Source: Paenibacillus sp. PCH8
Lineage (GTDB): Bacteria > Bacillota > Bacilli > Paenibacillales > Paenibacillaceae
Direction of reading: 5' to 3'
Assembly: GCF_002968835.1 (NCBI RefSeq)
Contig: NZ_PKQK01000001.1
Span: forward strand, 1,054,001-1,118,000
Length of the DNA stretch: 64,000 nucleotides
Positions 9,301 through 17,309 of this stretch are shown here, piece by piece. The notes below the pieces were generated by a model, which was not told the origin of the DNA, did no database searches, and saw only the letters and a program-made list of their open reading frames with translations. The position numbers and the translations under genes were made by a program. Numbering within the stretch: position 1 is the stretch's first letter; each line of letters opens with the position of its first letter.

Positions 9301-9657
9301 CTGAACACTCTCCTTTGCGAAAGGGTTACGAGCCGATATGGAAAAAGGTGTATGCCTTCTCATTTATTCTACCCCTCCATACGCGCTTGAATCAAATGAA
9401 TTCCATCCTCTTCTTTATTCAGGCAAAGAGAAGGTTGGCTGGTAAAGACCAATTGCCCTATAAAATAAGAACTCTACTCCCTCAGTGAGGTGGTAGAGTT
9501 CCTATTCGTGAGACAGAAGCATTAAATTTAACGATACCTAAATCAATTTCATAACTCATTAAATCAATACTTTTGTAACTAGATCTAGCCTTGATTGAAG
9601 CAGCTAAAGGTATTATGAAATGGATTCACCTGACGTTATTATGCCCTCACTATCTGG
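9301..9657. other. Intergenic region with one hairpin
   Basis: No credible gene. It contains the reductase upstream region and, at 9469-9501, a hairpin (GAACTCTAC paired with GTAGAGTTC) followed on the minus strand by TTATTTTAT, listed separately as a possible terminator of the secreted-protein gene. Confidence 0.6.
9469..9501 (-). terminator. Possible terminator after the PPC-domain gene
   Basis: Nine-bp stem (GAACTCTAC/GTAGAGTTC) with a 15-base loop that can fold further, and a moderately T-rich tail on the minus strand. It is 157 bp downstream of the stop, so the assignment is tentative. Confidence 0.5.
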
Positions 9658-10107
9658 TCACGGCAACCAAACATCCCTTTTATAAAAGGTTACGCTGTAA
9701 GCATCGGTATCGCTGTATCGTCCATCTTTGCTTACCACTTTAAAATAAACATTATTGTAATCGACAAGAACTGTATCCGCTCCTGACGTATTCGTAGAAG
9801 AAGCAACCAAATTTCCGGCACTGTCATAGGCGTACAAATCGTAATCATAACCGGAAGGAGAACTCAGTACGACATTTTTGCCATGCCCTCTGAATGTAAA
9901 GTAATCTACATCTGTCGGGGATGATAGATAGGACCAGGCATTTCCACCCCAGTAAGCCGGACCGTAGGGAGTGGCCACCGTTTGCGTCGGGATTTTATAC
10001 GCGGTGCTCAAAGTGTCATTCGACTCGTAATTATCCGCCAAAGCCGCACCCACAATCGATCCTGATAAAAGCGTAATCATAATAGCAGAAAACAATGTTT
10101 TCTTCAT
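9658..10107 (-). CDS. Small secreted protein with PPC-like (pre-peptidase C-terminal) domain
   Basis: Secreted protein of 149 residues. A signal peptide (MKKTLFSAIMITLLSG, cleavage probably after ALA) precedes a domain with the hallmarks of the bacterial pre-peptidase C-terminal family: ESNDTLSTAY at the start, DVDYFTF in the middle and YDYDLYAYDSAGNL. In other proteins this beta-sandwich is attached to secreted proteases and aids secretion or substrate contact; here it stands alone, so its function is open. The start was set at 10107 because GGAGGGAG lies just upstream; an extension to 10143 has no such signal. Confidence 0.75.
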   Translation of the reverse strand: MKKTLFSAIMITLLSGSIVGAALADNYESNDTLSTAYKIPTQTVATPYGPAYWGGNAWSYLSSPTDVDYFTFRGHGKNVVLSSPSGYDYDLYAYDSAGNLVASSTNTSGADTVLVDYNNVYFKVVSKDGRYSDTDAYSVTFYKRDVWLP

Positions 10108-10292
10108 TTCATTCTCCCTCCATTTCCTTGAATAAGTTAGCACGCCAAAGAGATTTCAAACTTTTCCCACGTTCTTAGACACGCCTGCTCAGAAAAATAT
10201 CCAAATCACCCCCTTCAGAATATGGAATTAATTAGATTATATTGTAAACAAATACATATTGTCTACTTGTTTTATTTTTCTCTCAACACCCA

Positions 10293-10517
10293 TCAGAAAA
10301 TGCTACAGAATCTAAAAGGGTACACCATTTCGCGCTTCAGACCTCCAATCCATTCTTGAACGTTCGCTTCGTGCCCATCAACCAATTTCGCCGCTACTTC
10401 CGGCAACATGCGAACGTAAAAACGACCACCAATAGGGTGGCCGTCACAGATATTTTGATATATCTTGTTAATACTCTCGCGAGTATGTTTTGTTTTCTTT
10501 AAGTTGAACGATATCAT
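10293..10517 (-). CDS. Possible small ORF downstream of the mechanosensitive channel gene
   Basis: A frame that overlaps the 3' end of the channel gene by 50 bp and continues past it for about 57 codons (GHPIGGRFYVRMLPEV, then HEANVQEWIGGLKREMVYPF). The part beyond the channel gene looks protein-like rather than random, but no ribosome binding site was found and I do not recognise it. It could be a remnant of a lost gene. Confidence 0.25.
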   Translation of the reverse strand: MISFNLKKTKHTRESINKIYQNICDGHPIGGRFYVRMLPEVAAKLVDGHEANVQEWIGGLKREMVYPFRFCSIF

Positions 10518-11721
10518 GGCCCGTTGGGTTCTGAAAAGCACGAAGTCCAAAGGTCGATGCAACAGCAAAAATGTGGTCAAAAATATCGGCTTGAACCGTT
10601 TCATATACTCCCCAGGCGGTATCATTGCTGAAAGCATAGATTTCGAGCGGTAATCCCTTATCTCCCGGAGCTAACTGTCTGACGATCAGCGTCATATCCT
10701 TATGAATTTTTGGATGATTTCTTAAATATTGATGGATATATTCTCTGAATACGCCCACATTCGTGAGCTGTCTGCCATTCACATTGCTTTCCATATTCAC
10801 ATGGTGTTCCACGTTGTAAGCGTTAATTTCATCTAACTTTGTCGTGACATACTCTTTAAGATAGTGAATCTTCTCGAATTCCACAATCATTTCCTGAGTA
10901 CAAAAGCTTATGCTGCTTGTATCAATGTAGACGCTTCGCTTAATCCTTCTGCCGCCGGAAATCTGCATGCCTCTCCAATTCTTGAACGAATCCGATATGA
11001 GAGCATAGCTTGGAATCATCGTAATCGTTTTATCAAAGTTCATGACCTTTACCGTGTTTAAGGTGATATCGATCACGTCGCCGTCTGCATCGTACTTAGG
11101 CATCTCAATCCAATCCCCTACTCGTACCATATCATTCGATGATAATTGGATACCAGCCACCAGACCCAATATGGAGTCCTTGAAAACCAACATCAGTACC
11201 GCCGATAACGCACCAAGTCCACTAAGAATGATCAACGGATTCTGGCCGATCAGGTTCGAGATGACAATAATGCCACCAATGATGAATAGGACAATTTTAG
11301 CGACCTGAATATATCCCTTAATCGGTCGGATCTTGGACACTTCGTATGAACGATAGATGTCATCAAACACATTGAGCAGCGCGTTGAGTACCGTGATCAT
11401 GATAATAATCATGTATGTCATCGCAGACTTCTCAATCAAGGCCTGATAGGCTGGAAAAATATAAGCAGAATAATAGATGATAACGGCTGGCACGAGATGC
11501 GACAGCTTGTGGAACAACTTCTTCTCCACAATGATATTGCCCCATTTGTAGCGATTGTTATTGACGAGATGATTAATCGTCTTCAGTACAATTTTTTTGG
11601 CAATAAAGTTAGCCAGTACTGAGATCACCGCTATAAAAATAATCGTAATTATGTTCGAAAGATATCCAATGGATGGTTCACTCATGCCAAGTCCCTCTAG
11701 TTGATTTCTGATAAAGTCCAT
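10468..11721 (-). CDS. MscS-family mechanosensitive ion channel (YbdG-like)
   Basis: Membrane channel that opens on hypo-osmotic stress to release solutes. The 417 residues contain four or five N-terminal hydrophobic helices (for example IITIIFIAVISVLANFIAKK and MIIIMITVLNALLNVFDD) and then the conserved MscS pore and beta-domain: ILSGLGALSAVLMLVFKDS, followed by NDMVRVGDWIEM. The C-terminal cytoplasmic part resembles YbdG. The ATG is preceded by AGGAGGAAACA. The gene appears monocistronic. Family assignment is strong; subfamily is by resemblance only. Confidence 0.88.
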   Translation of the reverse strand: MDFIRNQLEGLGMSEPSIGYLSNIITIIFIAVISVLANFIAKKIVLKTINHLVNNNRYKWGNIIVEKKLFHKLSHLVPAVIIYYSAYIFPAYQALIEKSAMTYMIIIMITVLNALLNVFDDIYRSYEVSKIRPIKGYIQVAKIVLFIIGGIIVISNLIGQNPLIILSGLGALSAVLMLVFKDSILGLVAGIQLSSNDMVRVGDWIEMPKYDADGDVIDITLNTVKVMNFDKTITMIPSYALISDSFKNWRGMQISGGRRIKRSVYIDTSSISFCTQEMIVEFEKIHYLKEYVTTKLDEINAYNVEHHVNMESNVNGRQLTNVGVFREYIHQYLRNHPKIHKDMTLIVRQLAPGDKGLPLEIYAFSNDTAWGVYETVQADIFDHIFAVASTFGLRAFQNPTGHDIVQLKENKTYSREY

Positions 11722-11924
11722 TGTTTCCTCCTGACTCCGTTTAGTTTAGCTTACTATTATAGATTAGTTTCTAGTACGAAGTAAAATCTCAAGATACTAC
11801 ATCCATCGATTGATGTGGCCAAATGAGGTGCACCCTTCATGAGTTTTCCGTAACACAAATGGGCTAATGTACATAGACTGGGGTTAACTATAAATCAGAT
11901 TCTTTAGCATTGGAGATGTGAACA

Positions 11925-12643
11925 TTGAGTAATACAAAAAATAAGGCTAAGACTCAGCAATTTCCTATGAGAAAGCTTTCTCCCGTAAGCATTGTAACAG
12001 AGCTTCCACCTGTCCGCGGTCATTCAAGGATTTCCTCCTCAAATCCAAAGCCCCCATTAATGAAAAGGACACATCATCGGCGATCAAAACATGCGTGGAT
12101 CGTGCCTTTCGTATCCCCATGTTTTTGAGTACAACAAACACGGTAAATGACCTGCAAGGACAATTTCTGAATCGTCTCATTGCGGAAATTGAAGATGCAT
12201 TGCTATTCCCTCGCACATTGCCTGTAAGCGAACAATATCCGGAAAACATCCTGACGAATATACGACGCTTGGTTTTTTCAAGCTACGGTTTGCTCGCGAT
12301 CAACTTCCGCAGGTTTTTTGTTCAAATTCTCCAATCCAATGTGGGGCCGCCGCCAACGAGCACTCCGTTCTGGGAAGGATCGACTTTTTCCCAAATCGAA
12401 CCTGCTATGGCTTTTCAATTTGGCATTCCCATCTTATTAGTTAGAGAGAAGGGAACAGACGTCAATAATGGAATTTGGGCTGGAGGAATTACACCGCTTA
12501 ACATATTTGTTGACTGGGATTCCGACAACCAATCCGTAGACGATTTCTTTAACAGTGTTCAATGGAGAGAGGTCTTTGCAAATTGGACTGCTGAGGTAAG
12601 GGGCAACTACTTACTTCGAACGGAACCCCTGTTTAACAATTAA
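11925..12643 (+). pseudogene. Conserved protein with NDT/TIR-like segment, apparently frameshifted
   Basis: A GGAG box precedes a TTG start at 11925 (MSNTKNKAKTQQFP), but that frame stops at 12128. The protein-like sequence is in another frame, open from 11951 to 12643, with APINEKDTSSAIKTC, FLSTTNTVNDLQ, the RRLVFSSYGLLAINFRR stretch and WEGSTFSQIEPAMAFQFGIP. Its pattern (S..E.A.A...GIP.L.V) resembles nucleoside deoxyribosyltransferase or TIR-like folds. A shift between about 11985 and 12035 would join the two. If real, the gene is broken; otherwise translation could start at GTG 12095 or ATG 12116, but neither has a good ribosome binding site. Function is unknown. Confidence 0.5.
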
Positions 12644-12774
12644 CACTAAATGTACATTACAGTTATGGACGATGAAACCTTTGCGCAGATTTCAATGCGG
12701 TGCTCGTTGTTTCATTCCCTGTGCACGGGCGCTAAATCCTAAATTCGTCCCTTCTTGATCTCAAAGATACCAAA

Positions 12775-12797
12775 AAAGAGACCTTTGAGGTCTCTTT
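12775..12797 (-). terminator. Terminator of the deacetylase gene
   Basis: Perfect 10-bp stem AAAGAGACCT/AGGTCTCTTT with a 3-base loop; the minus strand continues into TTT. It is 144 bp past the deacetylase stop. Confidence 0.7.
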
Positions 12798-12940
12798 CTA
12801 GAATATCATTTTGCTCATGTGCGTTGCTCAAATAGTTATTTCTTCGCTATCGACCGGTGACTTTCTCATGGAATTAATTATTGCCAAACACCTTTACTCG
12901 GAATCAATCCTAGCGCTTAGTATTCTTTTAATCCGGCTCG

Positions 12941-13567
12941 TCAAACATCACAAGAGCTTGCCAACAATTCGCTTACCGTTACGAAACGATACCCCTCTTC
13001 CGCCAGTTCCTCGACCAGCACACGAACAGCTTCCACGGTCTGGGAACGCTCCCCGTACCCATCATGAAACAGGAAAATGCCGCCGGGCTCCGCCGTAGGC
13101 CTGGTGTGCTCAAGAATGTAATCGACGCCAGGATTATCCCAATCTTTCGCACCACCGTTGACCGCACCGATTGTTCGGTAACCTCTCTCCGCAGCCAGGG
13201 ACAGGATATCATCATTCACGCCAAAGTACGGCGGTCTAAAACACTTCGCAGGTTTCCCTGTTACTTTTCGTATGAGGATTTCAGCACATTGCAGTTCCTC
13301 TCCAGCTTGCTCCAGTGTCAACTTGGTTAGATCTGGATGTGCGTAGGTGTGGTTGGCAATCTCATGTCCTTCACTGTGCACCTCCGCCGCAATCTCTGGG
13401 TAAACCTCTATCTCCTTGCCAATCATGAAAAAAGTCGCCCTTCCACCTGCATTACGGAAAATTTCAAGCAATTGATGCGTGTATACCGGATGTGGGCCAT
13501 CATCAAACGTGAAGGCCACGACCTTTTCCCGAACGGATACCCGATCTATTAACGATATGTTGATCAT
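12941..13567 (-). CDS. Polysaccharide deacetylase (NodB/CE4 family)
   Basis: Hydrolyses acetyl groups from N-acetylglucosamine-containing polymers such as peptidoglycan or chitin. The 208 residues are essentially the bare NodB domain: motif 1 TFDDGPHP (metal and catalytic Asp), motif 2 HTYAHPD (metal His pair), motif 3 RPPYFGVND, and FLFHDGYG as motif 5. There is no signal peptide or membrane anchor, so the location is unclear; it may be cytoplasmic or exported non-classically. It is transcribed on its own and ends before the terminator at 12775-12797. Confidence 0.88.
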   Translation of the reverse strand: MINISLIDRVSVREKVVAFTFDDGPHPVYTHQLLEIFRNAGGRATFFMIGKEIEVYPEIAAEVHSEGHEIANHTYAHPDLTKLTLEQAGEELQCAEILIRKVTGKPAKCFRPPYFGVNDDILSLAAERGYRTIGAVNGGAKDWDNPGVDYILEHTRPTAEPGGIFLFHDGYGERSQTVEAVRVLVEELAEEGYRFVTVSELLASSCDV

Positions 13568-13726
13568 GAACTCATGAACTCCTCTCCATTACAGCTTGGC
13601 TATGATAACCTTATTATTCCATGTGCAGCGCTGCAGGTCCAGCATGCTGAGCCACTATGATCCGCTCCCCAGAACTAGTCGGACTGGGCATGAGAGAAAC
13701 GGAGTATCTTTCCATCATAAACTGAA

Positions 13727-13758
13727 AAACCACCACCCAGAATACTGGTTGGTGGTTT
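13727..13758 (-). terminator. Terminator next to the displaced ssrA 3' fragment
   Basis: Stem AAACCACC..CCAG/CTGG..GGTGGTTT with TTTTT on the minus strand, located just beyond the duplicated tmRNA end. It is probably the original ssrA terminator, separated from its gene by island insertion. A near copy is at 14655-14687. Confidence 0.75.
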
Positions 13759-13765
13759 CTTGACT

Positions 13766-13858
13766 CTAATGGAGGCGAGGGGAGTCGAACCCCTGTCCGA
13801 AGATAACGGCACATAAGCTTCTACGGGTGTAGTCACAGTTTTGATGTCATCCGAGTAT
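13766..13858 (-). repeat. Duplicated 3' end of ssrA (attachment site, distal)
   Basis: Ninety-three bp match the 3' end of the complete tmRNA gene at 19165-19257 in the same orientation with only two differences. The rest of the tmRNA is absent. This is the usual signature of a site-specific integration into ssrA: the element restores the gene at one end and leaves the old 3' fragment at the other. Confidence 0.88.
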
Positions 13859-14417
13859 TAGTATCCAACAAGAACAGGATTAGCCCAAGCAGGTATGGAC
13901 TCAACACAATAGACCAAATTACTCTGCATGATTTCCGCAACAATTAAAGGCTCGTATGTATTATCAATGATGATAACTTGATCCGCGATGGCTAGAGCTG
14001 GTGTAAGGTTCTTCAACGACTCACCATATCGATAACGAATATCTTCTTCAGCAATCCAATGACCACCCTGCTCAACACGATCTATATGCATCTGGACATC
14101 TTGAAGGCCGATGTAATACAGGACAATTTCGTAACTTTTCTCTTTAGCGACTTCCATATGTTTTAGAACGAATGATCCAGACAATGTCGTTTCTATGGCA
14201 AAGTTCTCACCATTTTTTATGAGCGAGCGAATTCTTTTCACAGCTTCCCTTCCAGCAGAAAGATCAGCACTACGAGGGTTATCTGGTTTCAACTCTCTTG
14301 CGATCTGATCGGGATCTACCAGTTCATCAAGCCAATCTCTCATTTGCATACTGAGTGTGCAATCCCTGCTCCATTGGTTCCAGCAAACACAGTCATGACT
14401 GGTCTGATTTCACTCAT
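13858..14417 (-). pseudogene. Zeta-toxin-like kinase, frameshifted in the P-loop
   Basis: Zeta-type kinases phosphorylate UDP-N-acetylglucosamine or similar small molecules and act as toxins when unneutralised. The start at 14417 reads MSEIRPVMTVFAGTNGAG, the expected Walker A lead-in, but the next codons give IAHSVCK and a stop instead of K-S/T. One missing base near 14352-14372 would restore the frame into MQMRDWLDELVDPDQIARELKPDNPR, GENFAIETTLSG and YYIGLQDVQMHIDRV, all typical of the family. The total length of about 186 residues is normal. The ATG overlaps the stop of the preceding small ORF by 8 bp. The stop codon abuts the ssrA repeat. Confidence 0.8.
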
Positions 14418-14607
14418 GATACTCAAACTCTTGGCGTTTCCCAGTAGCATCAAATATAATTTCGAATTTATTACCCGCAGCATCCTCACGAACGCGTTTG
14501 TTGTTCTTTATATAATAAATAGAGGCACCTGATTCTTTGGCTTGTTTCCGTGCATGTTGATTGGCTTTTTTCAAAATTTCTTGGAGCTTTTCTCGATTTT
14601 CAAACAT
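14410..14607 (-). CDS. Small protein upstream of zeta-like kinase, candidate antitoxin
   Basis: A 65-residue, highly charged protein (MFENREKLQEILKKANQHAR, then GNKFEIIFDATGKRQEFEYHE) whose stop overlaps the start of the zeta-like gene by 8 bp, so the two are translationally coupled. Position and size fit an antitoxin or cofactor for the kinase, but I do not recognise a known antitoxin family and this role is inference. GGGGGACTCAAG precedes the ATG. The frame is intact although the partner is broken. Confidence 0.6.
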   Translation of the reverse strand: MFENREKLQEILKKANQHARKQAKESGASIYYIKNNKRVREDAAGNKFEIIFDATGKRQEFEYHE

Positions 14608-14639
14608 CTTGAGTCCCCCAATCTAAATTTCTGTTTATT

Positions 14640-14720
14640 ATATCATAAACTAAAAAACCACCAACCAGAACACTGGTTGATGGCTTTTGACTCTAATGGA
14701 GGCAAGGGGCATCGACCCCC
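14640..14720 (-). repeat. Third partial copy of the ssrA end plus its terminator
   Basis: About 80 bp here match 13712-13791 in direct orientation with scattered differences: the ATCATAAACT lead, the AAACCACC hairpin, and the start of the tmRNA end (CTAATGGAGGC). Homology stops around the T-arm. It looks like an older or more diverged attachment site inside the island. Confidence 0.65.
14655..14687 (-). terminator. Terminator-like hairpin in the third repeat
   Basis: Stem AAACCACCAACCAG/CTGGTTGATGGCTTT with AAAAAA on the plus-strand side, giving a T-run on the minus strand. It would also stop leftward transcripts before the small ORF at 14607. Confidence 0.6.
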
Positions 14721-14789
14721 ATATGGTACTTAATATCTTATAAAAGCCGATTCGCCTATACATAGAAGGAAAATCCCTAGGAGGACCCT

Positions 14790-15069
14790 ATGACTGAACG
14801 AATTATCGGATACGCAAGGGTTAGTACTCTAATACAATCGAACGACTCTCAGCTTGAACGCCTATCAAAATTTGTATGAAAATGGACTGACATTGGAAAA
14901 AGTTTTTTCTGTTTCAGGATCTTCAGGAGTTTCAAATAAAATCATTGATGAAGCCTTAATTACCTTAAAGCCACTGGCATCACAAAATGGTTATATACAA
15001 TCGTTCCCGGATCTCACGCATAAGAGAAGAAACAGAAAGTATCGAAGAAAAATTTGCATCGCTCGGTAA
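14790..15069 (+). pseudogene. Remnant of a serine site-specific recombinase (resolvase/invertase type)
   Basis: The ATG at 14790 follows AGGAGGACCCT and encodes TERIIGYARVSTLIQSND-SQLERL, the start of the resolvase catalytic domain with the nucleophilic Ser in YARVST. The frame stops after 29 codons. Further resolvase-like residues (YENGLTLEKVFSVSGSSG) continue in another frame from about 14860. The remainder of the catalytic domain and the DNA-binding domain are missing. It was probably the enzyme of one of the inserted elements. Confidence 0.7.
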
Positions 15070-15107
15070 AGAGATCTATATATAGAAGAACATAAGAGAC
15101 CGGTTCA

Positions 15108-15338
15108 TTAATCCAGTCTCTTCTTAACAATTTTTATAGTTAAAATAGATACATATATAACTAAAATCACAAACGTAACCAGCATAATTATCGGTCTAAA
15201 TATGTTTACTGAATCTATCGCGTTTATGCAAATAATAGAGAGTATTAAGAATGCTATGTTCGATATATGGTGTTTTGTTGTATCTTTTTTTATCAACCGG
15301 TAACTCACTAATATAACAATGTAAATATATAAACCCAA
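15108..15338 (-). CDS. Small membrane protein, unknown function
   Basis: A hydrophobic protein of about 76 residues with two or three membrane helices (YIYIVILVSYRLI, NIAFLILSIICINAI, IIMLVTFVILVIYVSIL) and a basic tail KIVKKRLD. The annotated TTG has no ribosome binding site. The frame is open further upstream and an AAGGGG box lies before an ATT codon near 15364, so the true start may be that rare codon. It follows the secreted-protein gene on the same strand, separated by a terminator-like hairpin. The composition fits an immunity-type protein but nothing proves it. Confidence 0.5.
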   Translation of the reverse strand: MGLYIYIVILVSYRLIKKDTTKHHISNIAFLILSIICINAIDSVNIFRPIIMLVTFVILVIYVSILTIKIVKKRLD

Positions 15339-15420
15339 GCCTACAAAAACTGTCCAGTTAATAATATCACGCCCCTTGTATTATTTATGCTATTAATAAC
15401 AATAACTCCATAAACAAAAT

Positions 15421-15465
15421 AAAGGAACCTCTTTACCAAAATAAAATGGAGTAGTAGGTTCCTTT
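15421..15465 (-). terminator. Terminator of the island secreted-protein gene
   Basis: Ten-bp perfect stem AAAGGAACCT/AGGTTCCTTT with a 25-base loop; on the minus strand it is followed by ATTTTGTTT. It lies 65 bp after the stop of the secreted protein. Confidence 0.6.
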
Positions 15466-15529
15466 ATTGTCTTTAATTTGTATCAAATGCATGAAAAAAT
15501 CTAAAGATCTGAATAATTACGTATAATAG

Positions 15530-16369
15530 TTACATATGCGAGACAGCATAATAGGCATCTGCAACATCATCTTGAAGATCGCTAAAAGTATTGTAAAGGT
15601 CTACTGCAGCAAATCCAAGTGCACCTCCAGCAGGTAAAAATGTAAGTACATTACCCATAGAGAAAAATGTAAGAGTAGCTGCGAACGAAAACGATGCCGC
15701 ACTTACATAAGTGTCACGATAATTAGTTTCAGCGGAATCCATAGCTGCTTTAGCTTCATAGAAATAATTATTACTCTTCGTTATACTGGTTCTGGAAGCA
15801 TTGCTTCCAGTAGGGCCAACATATACCCCATGATCAAATTTAAAAGATACACCACTATATGTACCAAATGTATATCTAGTTCTATCACTGTTGCTGTAGT
15901 AATGGGAAATTGTAGGAGGTCCACCAGCATCGTTAGAGTTTAATGCGAATGAAGCACCACCGACACCAGGGCGGCTCATTGAGATTGAAGGGAAATCATT
16001 TTCTGAGATCACTTCGCCATTGACTTCTACTTCATTTTCTTCATTAATAGAAAATGTTTTAATTTCGGTTGAATCTGCGAATTTTTCTGCATATGCGGGA
16101 ATAGCTGCATATGCTTCTGTTAGTTCGTAACCCTTAGTCACAGTAGAGGTATACGAAGCTTTACCGTTTTCATCAGTTACTTGTTCTATAGTTGTGGTTT
16201 TGTTCAAACTACCAAGGAAATCTCCATCAACAGTATACAAATCTTTGCTGATCGAATTAGTTTGTATAGTGGGAGCTTTGGCACTTTCATCTGGCGAAGC
16301 AAAAGCAGCAGAACTTCCTGTAACAATAAGTGCGGAAACAAGTAAAGATGATAACATTTTTTTAATCAT
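15530..16369 (-). CDS. Secreted protein of unknown family
   Basis: A 279-residue protein with a clear signal peptide (MIKKMLSSLLVSALIVTGSS, cleavage probably after AFA). The mature part has a charged, strand-rich N-terminal half (KDLYTVDGDFLGSLNKTTTI), then a Ser/Asn/Tyr-rich stretch (SHYYSNSDRTRYTFGTYSG), and ends in a hydrophobic Ala/Phe/Leu-rich segment (SFAATLTFFSMGNVLTFLPAGG) before DDVADAYYAVSHM. I recognise no family. AGGAGGG precedes the ATG. It lies inside the ssrA island, intact among broken genes, which suggests recent use or selection. A pore-forming or antimicrobial role is possible but speculative. Confidence 0.65.
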   Translation of the reverse strand: MIKKMLSSLLVSALIVTGSSAAFASPDESAKAPTIQTNSISKDLYTVDGDFLGSLNKTTTIEQVTDENGKASYTSTVTKGYELTEAYAAIPAYAEKFADSTEIKTFSINEENEVEVNGEVISENDFPSISMSRPGVGGASFALNSNDAGGPPTISHYYSNSDRTRYTFGTYSGVSFKFDHGVYVGPTGSNASRTSITKSNNYFYEAKAAMDSAETNYRDTYVSAASFSFAATLTFFSMGNVLTFLPAGGALGFAAVDLYNTFSDLQDDVADAYYAVSHM

Positions 16370-16702
16370 AAAAACCCTCCTAATAAAGTATGTAATATCA
16401 TACATATTATGAACTGGGTTATTCAGGAAATCAAGGTATTTTTCGGTTGTTCGAAAAGTAATCGCTGGAGGTCATGTGTTATGGCACTTATAGAGGTTTA
16501 AAATACATACGTTTTTTTATTTAGATATTCACCTACATGTGCCGCTAAAATAGCGACTCTTACTGTGAATATTTTCTTGTCCTCAGACAAATTTCAGTAC
16601 ACTTGCCAGCCGATTTGATCAGTCTATAAATATACAAAAAAAGATGCTTCGTATGAATAAGAATGTGCCCGCCCATATAAACGCCTTCTTAATATTGGGT
16701 CC
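16370..16702. other. Island intergenic region, nothing recognised
   Basis: AT-rich stretch upstream of the secreted-protein gene. No credible ORF, RNA gene or strong hairpin was seen; it should hold the promoter of the secreted-protein gene. Confidence 0.5.
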
Positions 16703-17001
16703 AGTAACTTAAATCATTCTGCTGTACCAATGGCGGTGCTTTGGGAAGCTTAGGTTTATCCGATTCCCGTTCCCAGCCTTCCAGGATCACTATAGCCAAT
16801 GACCAAATCCACATGATTCAGACCTTGATACAATATGGAGTCGATCCTAACGCTGGCGTTCACTTGGTAAAGTCGATGCTGAATGAGGATGCGTTGATTT
16901 TGTTGGAGGAGTATGGAGCAACCGTAGAAGATATCCCTCGTAAGCAACTATACCCGGAAGATTATGTCGAAGAGAATGGTACGCTGATTCGATTACGTTG
17001 A
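16703..17001 (+). pseudogene. Remnant of an ankyrin-repeat protein C-terminus
   Basis: Two short frames carry ankyrin-like sequence. From 16703: SNLNHSAVPMAVLWEA then a stop. From about 16798 in another frame: NDQIHMIQTLIQYGVDPNAG followed by VHLVKSMLNEDALILLEEYGATVEDI and a normal-looking end TLIRLR. The pattern of helix pairs and the xxGVDPNAG turn is that of ankyrin repeats. The N-terminal part is lost and the two pieces are out of frame, so this is a decayed gene. A strong terminator follows at 17021. Confidence 0.6.
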
Positions 17002-17020
17002 GGGTACAGGAGAGTTCGAA

Positions 17021-17062
17021 AAAAAGGCCAGTAGCGAGATACTCATCGCTGCTGGCCTTTTT
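17021..17062 (+). terminator. Strong terminator after the ankyrin remnant
   Basis: Seventeen-bp near-perfect stem (AAAAAGGCCAGTAGCGA/TCGCTGCTGGCCTTTTT). It can work in both directions; it follows the ankyrin stop by 20 bp. Confidence 0.85.
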
Positions 17063-17309
17063 GCATACGTAGCTTAGAAAAATTTAAGCCGAAGGCTGGG
17101 TAGAGAACTACATGGTTACAAAATCGGGGAAGTAAGAATATATAAAATGACTATCGTATTATAACTAAGATAAAAGCGGGAAATTCATTTAAGTATCTTT
17201 AGATATACACTTTTGTAAGAGATAAGATTGGGTGCTTCATCTTAAAAAGTATTTTAGCGAATCTAACGCCCAATACAAACGTTTTTTGAACATAGGATCT
17301 TTTGAAATT

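Noticed and set aside
11965..12249. 94-codon minus-strand ORF
   Set aside because: Antisense to the better conserved plus-strand frame of the NDT/TIR-like gene.
13614..13814. Minus-strand 66-codon ORF
   Set aside because: It lies over the ssrA 3' fragment and its terminator, so the frame is accidental.
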